Positions 18,829 through 28,042 of a stretch of DNA of 64,000 bases are shown here, piece by piece. This DNA comes from Gimesia alba. GTDB lineage: Bacteria; Planctomycetota; Planctomycetia; Planctomycetales; Planctomycetaceae. Made by a program: the position numbers and the translations under genes. The first letter of the stretch is position 1. Every line of letters begins with the position of its first letter. The notes below the pieces were generated by a model. It had not been told where the DNA came from and ran no database searches. It saw nothing but the letters and a program-made list of their open reading frames with translations. The DNA lies in the NCBI RefSeq assembly GCF_007744675.1, contig NZ_CP036269.1, positions 558,001 to 622,000 on the forward strand, written 5' to 3'.

Positions 18829-19479
18829 TCAGTCGCAGGAGAGTAACTCTTTACCGCCAACAAAATTTTTCCAGCAAGCATATTTTTCATGCTTTACTTG
18901 TTGGAGCAGAACCGGATTACGACTGGGTTTTGCCGGTTTCTGCAGCAGTTTCATGCCAGCCTGAGAGGGAGTGCGACCTCCTTTTTTGGTATTACAACGG
19001 CGACAGGCACTGACAATATTTTCCCAGCTCATGCCGCCTCCGTGAGAGCGGGGGACAACGTGATCCAGACTAAGCTGCTTCACGCCGAATTTCTTCTGGC
19101 AGTACTGGCAGCGATAGCTGTCTCGGATAAAGATGTTGCGGCGGTTAAACTTGATGGTATTGTTGGGGATGCGATCATAGCGAAGCAGGCGAACGACACG
19201 GGGAACCTGGATTTCAAAATTGACGGTGAGAATCCAGTCTTCCAGTTCCGTTCGTTCATTGAACTCTGACCTGAGCCCACTGATTTCAATCCAGGAACCG
19301 AAGTCATAGTTCATGTAGGTGCCATCTTCTACGCTGATGACTTCCGCAATGTCTTTACTGAGCAGACAGAAGGCACGCTTGGCGGAGATCACGTGGACCG
19401 GCGAATAAGTCTTGTTCAGCGCCAACACGCTCGCCTGCATGGCGCTGGACTGTGCCTTACCGGTAGTTGCAGATATCAT
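18829..19479 (-). CDS. HNH endonuclease-family protein
   Basis: A 216-residue protein with a C-terminal HNH nuclease fold. The zinc-binding pairs C124/C127 (CQYC) and C159/C162 (CRRC) bracket the D139-H140 of LSLDHVVPRS and N154 of SWENI. The N-terminal 100 residues (LNKTYSPVHVISAKRAFCLL) match a widely conserved bacterial HNH subfamily of unknown target. The ATG at 19479 is preferred over an upstream TTG; a GGAGG lies 13 bases before it. No restriction, toxin or phage gene is adjacent, so a housekeeping DNA role is as likely as defence. Confidence 0.9.
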   Translation of the reverse strand: MISATTGKAQSSAMQASVLALNKTYSPVHVISAKRAFCLLSKDIAEVISVEDGTYMNYDFGSWIEISGLRSEFNERTELEDWILTVNFEIQVPRVVRLLRYDRIPNNTIKFNRRNIFIRDSYRCQYCQKKFGVKQLSLDHVVPRSHGGGMSWENIVSACRRCNTKKGGRTPSQAGMKLLQKPAKPSRNPVLLQQVKHEKYACWKNFVGGKELLSCD

Positions 19480-19791
19480 ATGCCGCCCACCCTCCAGATC
19501 TCTTAGCAAGGTTATGGCAATATTGGGGAACGATGAAAATCGAAGCGACTCATAAGTAAAGAAACATTTGAATTGACGGGCATAATACCTTAACAGATGC
19601 TGCAGTCAATTAAAATTTGCAAATTCTTTACTTGATTTAAGCGCGTACCCTCACCTTTGATATTTTATACCTTGGGGGGCCTCCCAATCAACTGTTTCCG
19701 GGGGGATGGGGCAAAATGTATACTGAAATGGCTCTGTCGCTTCATCGAACTCGATCAGCTTTGATGAAGCGACGGTTAAGCCAATATGAAC
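19480..19791. other. 312-nt gap between the HNH and serA genes
   Basis: Both flanking genes are on the minus strand. The gap holds the HNH gene's upstream region and, next to serA, the inverted repeat listed separately. No further gene is seen. Confidence 0.5.
19736..19773 (-). terminator. Hairpin downstream of serA
   Basis: An 11-bp perfect inverted repeat, GTCGCTTCATC (19736-19746) and GATGAAGCGAC (19763-19773), with a 16-base loop. It begins 18 nt past the serA stop. The T-tract on the minus strand is weak, so Rho-independent termination is probable but not certain. Confidence 0.55.
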
Positions 19792-21417
19792 TTATTGCAA
19801 CCAGGACAGTGGAGCGGTCGCGGGTGGCATTTTAATGAGTTTCACGCAGGAAACATCTTTGTGGCTGGAAACTTCCTCGATCGCTGCATCGGGGACTTCA
19901 CCATCCACATTCAAGACTGCGATGGCTTCGCCACCGGGCTGGTTTTGCAGTCGGCCAAGCGCCATGTGGGCGATATTGACATTGTGATTTCCCAGAACGG
20001 TGCCGATGTAGCCGATCAGGCCGGGAACGTCATGGTGCCGGTAAATCAGCAGATTTCCATCAAGGTAAGCGTCGAGATAGAACTCGTCCAGTTTGGTCAG
20101 ACGCAGGAAATCCTGGCCGAAGATGGTGCCAGCAGCTGAGCACGTTCCCTCTTCGGTTTCAATCGTCGCTGAAATCAGTGTGGACAGCGTTCCCGCTTCG
20201 GTGGAGCGTGATTCCGAAATTTCGATGCCACGTTCTTTCGCGAATACGGTCGCGTTTACGATATTGACGTCCGCTTCAAAAGCGTTGGAGAGCAGGCCTG
20301 CAGCGAAGCTGGAGGTAATCAGCTTGGTTTGTTTTTCAGCGACTTCACCGCGGTACTGAAGCTGAACGCTCTTTAAACTGCCTTTGGTCTGTTGTGACAA
20401 AAACAGGCCTAACCGGTGTCCGAGTTCGATGTGTGGTTTGAGGTCTGCCATCTCTGCACCTGAGACGGGAATCATGTTGATGGCGTGGCGAATTTCATTC
20501 TTCGTCAGAAAGTCGGAAATGATTTCCGCGGCTTCCAGTGCGACCATTTCCTGAGCTTCATCTGTGGAAGCACCCAGGTGTGGAGTTGCCAGCATGTTGG
20601 GGGCGTCGATCAGACGTCGGTTTTCCGGGGGCTCCTGTGTGAAGACGTCGCAAGCAGCGCCGGCGACTTTACCAGATTCCAAGGCATCAGCCAGATCGTC
20701 TTCGTTGACGATGCCTCCCCGGGCACAGTTGATGATTCGGACTCCGGGACGCATGGTGGCGATCCGCTCGGCATTGATCAGGTCGCGTGTTTCGTCTGTC
20801 AGAGGAGTATGCACGGTCAGGAAGTCACAATGCTTTACCAGCTCATCAACTTCCTTATAAAGTTCGATGCCATACTCGGCTGCGCGTTCTGCGGACATGA
20901 AAGGATCATATCCGATGACTTTCATTTCCAGTCCTTGTGCGCGTTGTGCGACAGAAAGCCCGATGCGACCGAGGCCGATAATCGCCAGTGTTTTGCCGGC
21001 GACCTGGGTGCCCGTTAATTTTTTACGTTCCCATTTTCCCTCTTTCATGGTGGCGTAAGCCGGGCCGATATTACGGGCCAGTGACATCATTAAGGCAATC
21101 GTCTGTTCCGCCGTACTGGTTGTATTTCCAGCCGGCGTATTCATCACGACGATTCCTTCACGCGTGGCGGCGGCACGGTCAATGTTATCGACGCCCACAC
21201 CAGCTCGTACGATCGCCTTCAATCTTGGCTGATCTTTCAGAACCTCTTCCGTCAGTTTCGTAGCACTGCGGATGATGATTCCGTCTGCTGACTTGAGTGC
21301 TTCCCGTACTTCTTCCGGCGAGAGTCCGGAACGAATATCCAATTCAATTTCCGGGTTGTCTTCGAGAATTTTAAGACCAGCTGGCGAAAGGTTGTCCGTG
21401 ATCAGGACTCGGTACAT
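19792..21417 (-). CDS. serA: D-3-phosphoglycerate dehydrogenase
   Basis: A 541-residue long-form SerA, oxidising 3-phosphoglycerate in the first committed step of serine synthesis. The NAD-binding motif is IIGLGRIG (near 147-154), the catalytic His is in ATPHLGAST, an intervening allosteric domain covers about 315-450, and a C-terminal ACT domain ends the protein (VPGLIGYIGTVLGNHNVNIAHMALGR region), suggesting serine feedback. The ATG at 21417 is chosen; a GTG three codons upstream is an alternative. It is divergent from the TAXI protein gene. Confidence 0.95.
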   Translation of the reverse strand: MYRVLITDNLSPAGLKILEDNPEIELDIRSGLSPEEVREALKSADGIIIRSATKLTEEVLKDQPRLKAIVRAGVGVDNIDRAAATREGIVVMNTPAGNTTSTAEQTIALMMSLARNIGPAYATMKEGKWERKKLTGTQVAGKTLAIIGLGRIGLSVAQRAQGLEMKVIGYDPFMSAERAAEYGIELYKEVDELVKHCDFLTVHTPLTDETRDLINAERIATMRPGVRIINCARGGIVNEDDLADALESGKVAGAACDVFTQEPPENRRLIDAPNMLATPHLGASTDEAQEMVALEAAEIISDFLTKNEIRHAINMIPVSGAEMADLKPHIELGHRLGLFLSQQTKGSLKSVQLQYRGEVAEKQTKLITSSFAAGLLSNAFEADVNIVNATVFAKERGIEISESRSTEAGTLSTLISATIETEEGTCSAAGTIFGQDFLRLTKLDEFYLDAYLDGNLLIYRHHDVPGLIGYIGTVLGNHNVNIAHMALGRLQNQPGGEAIAVLNVDGEVPDAAIEEVSSHKDVSCVKLIKMPPATAPLSWLQ

Positions 21418-21728
21418 GGAACTCACTCGCTTAATAATTACATGGAAAAAAGGTCAGGGAAATCACAACGACTTCCTAATGATACAGAGGTATCGTCCCT
21501 TAGCATAGTTCGCCAAAAAATCGCGCCAAGGCAAACAGCACTGCAAAGTCGGGAAATCCAAAAACAGTTTGACACTCGTGGGGATGAGTTTCGTTCTTTG
21601 AGAAGGAAACGCTGATTTTCCGCCTGTAAAGGGGATAACCTCAGTCAAAATGAGTATGATATTCTGTGCACATTCTGCTGAGATAATCAGGCATTACTAT
21701 TTTTGAGAATTCATCGAAGAAGATAGAT
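21418..21728. other. Divergent intergenic region serA / TAXI gene
   Basis: A 311-nt gap expected to hold promoters for serA (minus) and the TAXI gene (plus). On the minus strand TTGGCG and TATGCT, 16 nt apart, lie near 21503-21530 and could serve serA, but the match is weak. No riboswitch or operator was recognised. Confidence 0.3.
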
Positions 21729-23123
21729 ATGAAGCGTTCTTTATTAAAAATTCTGGTTGTGATCCTGCTGATTTTCCTGCCAGTGATCCTGCATCAAACC
21801 TATCGCTGGATGACCGCCTTACCGAGGCAGATCACCATTGCCGCCGGTCATCCGGAAGGCCGATATCATGGAATGGCGGTGCAACTCAAAACCATGCTGG
21901 AGCAACGTCTGCCTGTCGATGTAAAGGTTCTGGAAACAAAAGGCTCATTGGAAAACCTGGAGTTAGTACGTCAAGGAAAAGTAGATCTGGGTTTTTATCA
22001 ACCGGGTACCGAGTATGCCCTGGCGGCACTCGAACCTGCGAAGCAGGCGCAACCAAAGTTGCTGGTGAGCCCGGAGGATCAGATCGGTTTCATTGCCAAT
22101 TTGTATTCGCAGGTGATGCATGTCATTGTGCCCGCTGACTCCGGCATTGAAAGTGTAAGGGATCTGAAGGGGCGCAGGATTGCGATTGGTGATCAGGGAT
22201 CGGGAGATCTGGCAGCCAGTCTTCCGCTTTTACGACACCTACAACTCAGTTTGGATCAAATCGAACCTGCGTACCTTTCCTATCAGGAAATCGAAGAACA
22301 GTTTGGAAAGAAAACACTGGATGCTGCGATTGTGACAGTGGGGATTGAAGCACCCGTATTGCATGATTTACTGGAAACAGGCAACTATCGTATTCTGGAG
22401 ATTCCCTTTACCGGCGCTCTGACTCGCAAGGCGTCTCACTTTTATGAATACGAAATACCAGCAGGCATGTTTCGAACTCAAGAACCGATTGTGCCTGAAA
22501 ATAATCTACAGACCGTTGCCTGTGGCGCGCATTTGCTGACAAAGGGATCGACGCCTGATGCTCTGATTGCTGAAGTGACTGCGATTATTCTGCATCAGAA
22601 TTTTTCGCGGCAGATGCATTTGAACGAACTATTTGCTGCAGGACATGAATTTGCACAAGATAATCAGGGCTTCCCCGTGCATTCGGGGGCTGACCATGTT
22701 TATAACCCTGAGCTAAAACCATTTCTGAATTCCGATTTTGTTGAAGCGACGGAGGGGATGCGGTCGTTTCTGGTATCGGTGTTGATTGCCGCTTATTTAT
22801 TATTTCGATGGTTTCAGAAGCGGCGCTCCAAAGCCAAGGAGCACAGGCTGGACCGCTTTATCAGACAGCTTGTCGAGATCGAAAATAAACAAATGCAACT
22901 GGATGGGAACAATCAGGATGATGGTCCCGCGTTGCAGAGGTTGCTTGATGATGTGACCAGTTTGCGTCAGGGGACACTGGAGCAATTTTCAGCGCACGAA
23001 TTGAATGAGGATCGTGCGACTGATGCATTTCTGGAGATGTGCCATGCGTTGAGTGATAAAATTAACGCCAAGCTTTTAGGCTGGAAAATTGATCGCCTGG
23101 GTGAGAAGATAAGTAAATCTTAG
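21729..23123 (+). CDS. TAXI-family substrate-binding protein with two membrane anchors
   Basis: A 464-residue protein related to TAXI solute-binding proteins of TRAP transporters. Residues 8-24 form a membrane helix. The binding fold follows (ITIAAGHPEGRYHGMAVQL near 35-53, KVDLGFYQPGTEYALA, and LKGRRIAIGDQGSGDLAA). A second helix near 340-356 (FLVSVLIAAYLLFRWF) is followed by a basic stop and about 100 predicted cytoplasmic helical residues. Normal TAXI proteins are free in the periplasm. No TRAP membrane subunit is adjacent, so it may sense rather than transport. It is followed 62 nt later by a membrane protein of unknown function. Confidence 0.85.
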   Translation: MKRSLLKILVVILLIFLPVILHQTYRWMTALPRQITIAAGHPEGRYHGMAVQLKTMLEQRLPVDVKVLETKGSLENLELVRQGKVDLGFYQPGTEYALAALEPAKQAQPKLLVSPEDQIGFIANLYSQVMHVIVPADSGIESVRDLKGRRIAIGDQGSGDLAASLPLLRHLQLSLDQIEPAYLSYQEIEEQFGKKTLDAAIVTVGIEAPVLHDLLETGNYRILEIPFTGALTRKASHFYEYEIPAGMFRTQEPIVPENNLQTVACGAHLLTKGSTPDALIAEVTAIILHQNFSRQMHLNELFAAGHEFAQDNQGFPVHSGADHVYNPELKPFLNSDFVEATEGMRSFLVSVLIAAYLLFRWFQKRRSKAKEHRLDRFIRQLVEIENKQMQLDGNNQDDGPALQRLLDDVTSLRQGTLEQFSAHELNEDRATDAFLEMCHALSDKINAKLLGWKIDRLGEKISKS

Positions 23124-23185
23124 ACGCGCAAAAGAGCCGTGAATCTTTCACCGATGGTCATACCTACTTTTTCCGGAAGCGGATT

Positions 23186-23860
23186 ATGCTGGCTAACGCC
23201 AATTTTATCAATGGTTTATGGATCTTGCTGGTAATCATTGTCTGTTATCTGTTCGTGCTGATTCCCATTTTGATTTATTATGCGATTCAGCATATGAGAT
23301 CTCCACAATTGATCTTGTTGCCTGAAGAAGACGGGAATGAACTTCTGACAGAAAAATGTGGGATCGAGTCCGGTTGGGCTCAGTCAATGCATTATGAAAT
23401 GGTGGGCGTTTATCGTTGGCAGCAGAATTTCATTCTGGCCTGGGAGAGCGTGAATGACGCGACATTTTTTCAAGTCACGCTGTCACCCTACGGACGCTTT
23501 CACAGTTTTACGACTGTCTTTGAAGAAGACTATTCCCTGGTGACGGCCAATGATCGGGAGTCGTTAATTTTTCCTGCGCCGCCCCGGCGTTTTGTGCAGT
23601 CATTTGGGATTGAACAGACTGATCTCTTAAGCGAAAGACACCAGTCTGCTGTCGCTGACCTGATGAAAATTAAACATCTTCAATTACAAGATCAACTGCC
23701 GTGCTTTGAAGAAGCTTATCTCAGCAGTATTCAGCAACAGCACGAGCATGTCCGGTCAGTGCTGTTTTATCCGATTCGAGGGATCTGGTGGTATCATATC
23801 GGACGTCGGGCCAAATTTAATCGACCGATCGATTTGCAGCAGGCGGTCTTAGACAACTGA
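23186..23860 (+). CDS. Membrane-anchored protein of unknown function
   Basis: A 224-residue protein with one long N-terminal membrane helix (about 10-35, GLWILLVIIVCYLFVLIPILIYY region) and a soluble remainder rich in aromatic residues (for example MVGVYRWQQNFILAWESVND). I do not recognise a family. It follows the TAXI gene by 62 nt on the same strand, so the two are probably expressed together and may work together. It converges on trmB. Confidence 0.75.
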   Translation: MLANANFINGLWILLVIIVCYLFVLIPILIYYAIQHMRSPQLILLPEEDGNELLTEKCGIESGWAQSMHYEMVGVYRWQQNFILAWESVNDATFFQVTLSPYGRFHSFTTVFEEDYSLVTANDRESLIFPAPPRRFVQSFGIEQTDLLSERHQSAVADLMKIKHLQLQDQLPCFEEAYLSSIQQQHEHVRSVLFYPIRGIWWYHIGRRAKFNRPIDLQQAVLDN

Positions 23861-23883
23861 CGCGGATACTGTGGGGACGTGTT

Positions 23884-24513
23884 TTACTTTTGAAGTACCC
23901 AGAGACCGCGGTGGATTTTCCAGCCCTCGTTTCGTTTTTTCCTTTCGAAACTGGTCTGGTAATCCATGTCGTGTTCGGGCAGACTCTCTTGCGGTGCTTC
24001 TCGCTGGATGAACTGGGACGCATGGTCCATTAAATTTTTGACCCGTTCGAAATATTCTTCTACGTCAGTCCAGAAATGAAGCTCCCCACCATTCTTGAGT
24101 GCCTTGGTGATCCGGTTGACAAAGACGTCCGTAAAGATGCGGCGTTTATGATGGCGTTTTTTCCACCAGGGATCGGGGAAGTAAACATGAACTTCTGAGA
24201 TGGATGAGTCCGGGATGAATTTATCAAAGGCAATGCGTGCATCGCCGCCGAGTACACGGGCATTCGGCCGTTCGGCTTTCAGTAATCTCGTAGCGGCCCG
24301 CCGTCCTTCACGGTAATCAATTTCCATGCCCAGAAAATTCTTATCTGGTGTAGCGCCACTGGCATTGAACAGGAACAAACCGCGGCCGGCTCCTACATCC
24401 AGCACCACCGGATTGTCATTGCCAAAAAAATCAGACCAGTCGAAGGGGCCTTCCAGATCTTCCAGAGTTCGAAAATAGGGTTTGAGATCTTTGGTGGGTT
24501 TGGAACGCGACAT
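23884..24513 (-). CDS. trmB: tRNA (guanine46-N7)-methyltransferase
   Basis: A 209-residue TrmB that uses S-adenosylmethionine to methylate G46 in the variable loop of tRNA. Motif I is VLDVGAGRGLF (37-47); the characteristic VYFPDPWWKKRHHKRR lies near 119-134; the C-terminus has TSFERKKRNEG, the family's tRNA-binding element. The length is normal. It is divergent from the CinA-like gene. Confidence 0.95.
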   Translation of the reverse strand: MSRSKPTKDLKPYFRTLEDLEGPFDWSDFFGNDNPVVLDVGAGRGLFLFNASGATPDKNFLGMEIDYREGRRAATRLLKAERPNARVLGGDARIAFDKFIPDSSISEVHVYFPDPWWKKRHHKRRIFTDVFVNRITKALKNGGELHFWTDVEEYFERVKNLMDHASQFIQREAPQESLPEHDMDYQTSFERKKRNEGWKIHRGLWVLQK

Positions 24514-24639
24514 GATTTGGGGAGTAGAACTTTCAGTTTCTGCGAGAAGGTAATAATTACAACGACCACACTGTAGAATAGATAGCGTGATGTGTAAATT
24601 ATCAATCGTGGGCAGAAGGTTGTTTTTTGGGAGATCCGG

Positions 24640-25200
24640 ATGGTACCCGAGTTTTTAATCCAGGTTGCGACACAAGTTAAAGAGGCGCTCACACTACGGG
24701 GCCAAAGGCTGGTGATTGCCGAGAGCTGTACCGGAGGCCTGGTTGCGACCTCATTCACAAGCTTGCCCGGAATTTCGGAGTACTTTTGCGGTTCCGCAGT
24801 GGTTTACCGCTGGGATACTAAAATGAAATGGCTGGGGGTGAAACCGGAGACACTCGAAAAATATACGGATGTGAGCGTTGAGACAGCCCGCGAGATGGCG
24901 CTGGGAGTTTTGAAACAGACTCCGGAAGCGTCACTGGCTGCATCAATTACGGGGCATCTGGGCCCCGATGCACCCCAGCAGCAGGACGGAATGATTTGTA
25001 TCGCAGTTGCAGTTCGAACTGCGTCGGGTCTGGACAGTTCGCCGGAATTATTTGCTGTGGAAACCTTTCAATGTGACAGGCTGATGGAAGAAGTGCCACT
25101 CGATTTTCAGCCCAGCGTAGATTTTACACTTCGTCAATACAGGCAGCTTACCGCCGCCCGTCAGATGTTGAAGCTGATTTTGGCTGCTTTAGAATCATAA
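24640..25200 (+). CDS. CinA C-terminal domain protein (PncC-like amidohydrolase)
   Basis: A 186-residue stand-alone CinA C-terminal domain. The family includes PncC, which deamidates nicotinamide mononucleotide. The hallmark ESCTGG is at 28-33 and the second motif is SITGHLGPDAPQ near 106-117 (usually ITGxAGPxGG, so somewhat diverged). There is no N-terminal MoCF-like domain. Enzyme activity is likely but the altered second loop leaves some doubt. A nadE gene 3.5 kb away is a loose link to NAD metabolism. Confidence 0.85.
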   Translation: MVPEFLIQVATQVKEALTLRGQRLVIAESCTGGLVATSFTSLPGISEYFCGSAVVYRWDTKMKWLGVKPETLEKYTDVSVETAREMALGVLKQTPEASLAASITGHLGPDAPQQQDGMICIAVAVRTASGLDSSPELFAVETFQCDRLMEEVPLDFQPSVDFTLRQYRQLTAARQMLKLILAALES

Positions 25201-25580
25201 AGCGTAGACTTTGATAGAAGCGTTTCAATGAGCCGGCGGTAGATTCCGGATAATCGTTAAACTTTGACTTTTCGGAAAACGCCGCCTTGTTTTTTTACGC
25301 GGTACAATCAGTTCTTCCGGCACGATCTTCGTTATGAGCACGATATTCTGTAGTTCCCTTTGCATCAGCACAACGTGAATAACCGAACTATTCATTAAGC
25401 CGTGAGTGGTCGTTCAAAGCATTTCATTTGACATGATCCATGTAAATGGAATGACATCCGGTAGAGTGATCTAGTCGGACGAGAATTGAACTGGCTCTCA
25501 GATGTTTCCAGGGAATCGTATTCACGAAACGGCTAAAGCAAACTAATCGCTCTCGACGTGTCTTTTTCGAGGATTTCATA
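25201..25580. other. 380-nt intergenic region before the TPR/HEAT lipoprotein gene
   Basis: No gene is seen. An imperfect hairpin at 25422-25451 (listed separately) is the main structure. A TACAAT at 25303-25308 has no properly spaced -35 partner. Confidence 0.4.
25422..25451. repeat. Hairpin-forming inverted repeat upstream of the TPR/HEAT gene
   Basis: CATTTGACATG (25425-25435) pairs with CATGTAAATG (25439-25448) around a 3-base loop, with one bulged G; flanking TTT/GAA extends the stem. It lies about 130 nt before the start codon. There is no T-tract, so an operator or leader-RNA element is more likely than a terminator. Confidence 0.45.
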
Positions 25581-27956
25581 ATGAAGCGCTGCAGTATTTG
25601 GGCCGCAGTTCTTTCAGCGTCTGTCGCTGTACCGTTCGCTGGTTGTTCACACATGCCCACAGCCATGCTCCCCTCATCCACCCGACAAAAAGTCCTGGAT
25701 AGCAAAATGGTTGCTGCGCAGGATCTGGAAAATAAAAAAGAATTGGAGAAGGCGAAAAAAGCCTACGAAACAATTCATAAAGCAGATCCGAAACGCGCCT
25801 TTGCCTGTCACAGGCTGGCTATTGTCAGTTATCGACTGGGTGACCGTGAAGAAGCGTTGGGGTATTTCAAAAAAGCCCAGGAACTGACTCCTGAAAATCC
25901 AGAACTGTTGAGTGACTATGGTTATGCACTCTATAAAATGAAAAAGTATCAGCAGGCGGAAGAGATTTTGCGTGAGTCGGTTGATCTTGATCCGAAGAGT
26001 GAGCGTGCGGTAACGCGTCTGGCAACCGTGCTTGGCATTCAGGGAAAAATGTCAGAAAGCTATACACAGCTCTGTAAGATCAGCACGCCTGCAGAAGCGC
26101 ATGAAATTGTCGCACATTTGCATTCACAGCGTGGAGAAAAACAACAAGCGTTGAAGCAATATCAGAAGGCTCTGGCGAGCAGCAAAATGGCTGTCGGTGG
26201 AGATTTAAAGAAAGGTTCCAAAGCCTTTCAGCAGAATGAGCAATTGTTGAAGCGTGTCGAGCAGAACATCGCCCAGCTTTCGACAGATCCGGCTTTAAAA
26301 GCAGCTCAAACAGACATGAAGATGGTCAATCATTCTCAATCTCAGCAGAGAAAGCAGAAGCTGAGTACGGCAGGAATGGAGAAAGACTTCTTTCGAAAAG
26401 TCACGGAAAAATCGGTGGCTCAGTCTGATCAGAAAAAGCAGCTTCCACAGCCGAAGATCGAAGTTGCTGATACAAAGGATTCTCCGTTCCGCGTGATTCA
26501 GGACAACCTTGTCAAAAAGAATGCCGGAAAGGAAATCGAAAACCCATTTTTAACAGATCCGGCTTTGGCTGAATCGGCGTTTGAAAAACCGCAGGCGGAA
26601 GTGGCTCAGACACAGGAAGTCAAACCACAAACGAAAAGAGAAACAGTCGACTTTGAAAAGCTACTGGCCAAAACGGAAGCCCGTTCTGAAGCAAAACAAG
26701 AAGTGGCATTCAGAAAACTGACCGATGATGACCTGAATCGGCTGGAGCAAACTGTCGCGAGAGAGAAAAAGACAGTCGAAGTTGCTCGTGAACAGCAGGT
26801 CGCCCGGGTTGAGTCAAAACCTGTTCAGAAGCAAGAGAAAAAGAAACGTTCTGCCTATGAACTGATGCGTGAATTACAGAACGAGTTGATTGCTGATTTC
26901 ACACCTCCGGAAGCAGAATTGCCCAGCGAGCAGCCCACGTTCCAACTGGTTGAACAGTCGGTCCCAGAAGTTCAACAGGAAAATCCGTTCGAAAAACAAT
27001 ATCAGCATTCGAATCAGGTCGCGGCCGTTGAATCGCCGTTTGAAGGACGTGCTGTAACTCGGATTGGTAAGTGGAATCCGATTGATCCCGAGATGAAAAC
27101 AACGACGATCAGTCCTGTGTCTCGCCAGGTCGAAGTGCAGCCTGTTGTGCAGAGCAAACCATCTCTCGTGCAGAACGCGGTTGTGAGTCAACCAAAACTG
27201 GAAGTCACTCAGCCGATGACAGCTGTTGGCATGTGTCCGGATGCGAAAGGTGAAGTACGAAGACTGGTCGCGCAGCTCGATTCGATTGAAGTACCGATGC
27301 TGAAGCAGGCCATTCAACGTCTGGGATCAATGGAAGGGGAAGCGGTTGCTGCTGTCCCCGCACTGCGATCACTGTCGCTGCATGAGAATATGGGAGTACG
27401 GATTCAGTCTGCATTTTCCTTGTGGAAAATCGAAGGGAACACCGATGATTCCGTTCCCACATTGATTGATGCCATGAATTCTTCTGTGGAAAGCGATCGT
27501 TCCTTTGCTGCAGCGGTCCTGGCTCAGATTGGATTCCAATCTCAGGAGTTGACGCCGATTCTGGTTCGATCTCTGTCGGATAATAATGAGTATGTTCGTC
27601 TGCATACCGCGGAATTACTGGCTCGGAACTCTGATTGGAAATACCAGGCTAATAAAACACTGGCAGATTGTCTGCTGTCCAAGGATGTGAATATCCGTTG
27701 GTTAGCCAGTTACAGTCTGGCTGATCTTAAGCCGGAAGATGATCGGGTGATTGCAGCGTTATCCATTGCTCTGCAGGATAAAGCCAGCCAGGTTCGTGCG
27801 GGAGCCGCCTATGCTTTGGGAGAAATCGGGCCTTATGCTCACAAGTCGATTCCCGAACTCCAGAAGGCTCGATTTGATACGAACTCGGAAGTCAGAACTG
27901 CTGCGAAGAATGCCTTAAGCCGCGTTCGTCGAGTCAGTCCGCCTTCGGCCAACTAA
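25581..27956 (+). CDS. TPR and HEAT repeat lipoprotein of unknown function
   Basis: A 791-residue protein. Its N-terminal signal ends in a lipobox with C22 (PFAGC). Residues about 40-210 hold tetratricopeptide repeats (for example PENPELLSDYGYALYKMKKY). A long Gln/Lys/Glu-rich linker (about 215-545) contains several similar short blocks of the type ENPF or SPF. The C-terminal 240 residues form HEAT repeats (AAAVLAQIG, AGAAYALGEIGP). All parts suggest an extracytoplasmic scaffold. No enzyme motif is visible. A strong terminator follows, so it is probably a single-gene unit. Confidence 0.85.
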   Translation: MKRCSIWAAVLSASVAVPFAGCSHMPTAMLPSSTRQKVLDSKMVAAQDLENKKELEKAKKAYETIHKADPKRAFACHRLAIVSYRLGDREEALGYFKKAQELTPENPELLSDYGYALYKMKKYQQAEEILRESVDLDPKSERAVTRLATVLGIQGKMSESYTQLCKISTPAEAHEIVAHLHSQRGEKQQALKQYQKALASSKMAVGGDLKKGSKAFQQNEQLLKRVEQNIAQLSTDPALKAAQTDMKMVNHSQSQQRKQKLSTAGMEKDFFRKVTEKSVAQSDQKKQLPQPKIEVADTKDSPFRVIQDNLVKKNAGKEIENPFLTDPALAESAFEKPQAEVAQTQEVKPQTKRETVDFEKLLAKTEARSEAKQEVAFRKLTDDDLNRLEQTVAREKKTVEVAREQQVARVESKPVQKQEKKKRSAYELMRELQNELIADFTPPEAELPSEQPTFQLVEQSVPEVQQENPFEKQYQHSNQVAAVESPFEGRAVTRIGKWNPIDPEMKTTTISPVSRQVEVQPVVQSKPSLVQNAVVSQPKLEVTQPMTAVGMCPDAKGEVRRLVAQLDSIEVPMLKQAIQRLGSMEGEAVAAVPALRSLSLHENMGVRIQSAFSLWKIEGNTDDSVPTLIDAMNSSVESDRSFAAAVLAQIGFQSQELTPILVRSLSDNNEYVRLHTAELLARNSDWKYQANKTLADCLLSKDVNIRWLASYSLADLKPEDDRVIAALSIALQDKASQVRAGAAYALGEIGPYAHKSIPELQKARFDTNSEVRTAAKNALSRVRRVSPPSAN

Positions 27957-27968
27957 AAGTTTAGACCC

Positions 27969-28019
27969 AAAAAAATGAAACGGCTCTAAGCCGGCGTTCA
28001 TGCCGCTTAGAGCCGTTTT
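27969..28019. terminator. Bidirectional terminator
   Basis: AAACGGCTCTAAGC (27978-27991) and GCTTAGAGCCGTTT (28005-28018) form a perfect 14-bp stem with a 13-base loop. A T-run follows on the plus strand and a seven-A run precedes it (T-run on the minus strand), so it can serve both the TPR/HEAT gene and the convergent membrane protein gene. Confidence 0.85.
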
Positions 28020-28042
28020 GATTTAAACTGGCAGGCAGAAAC

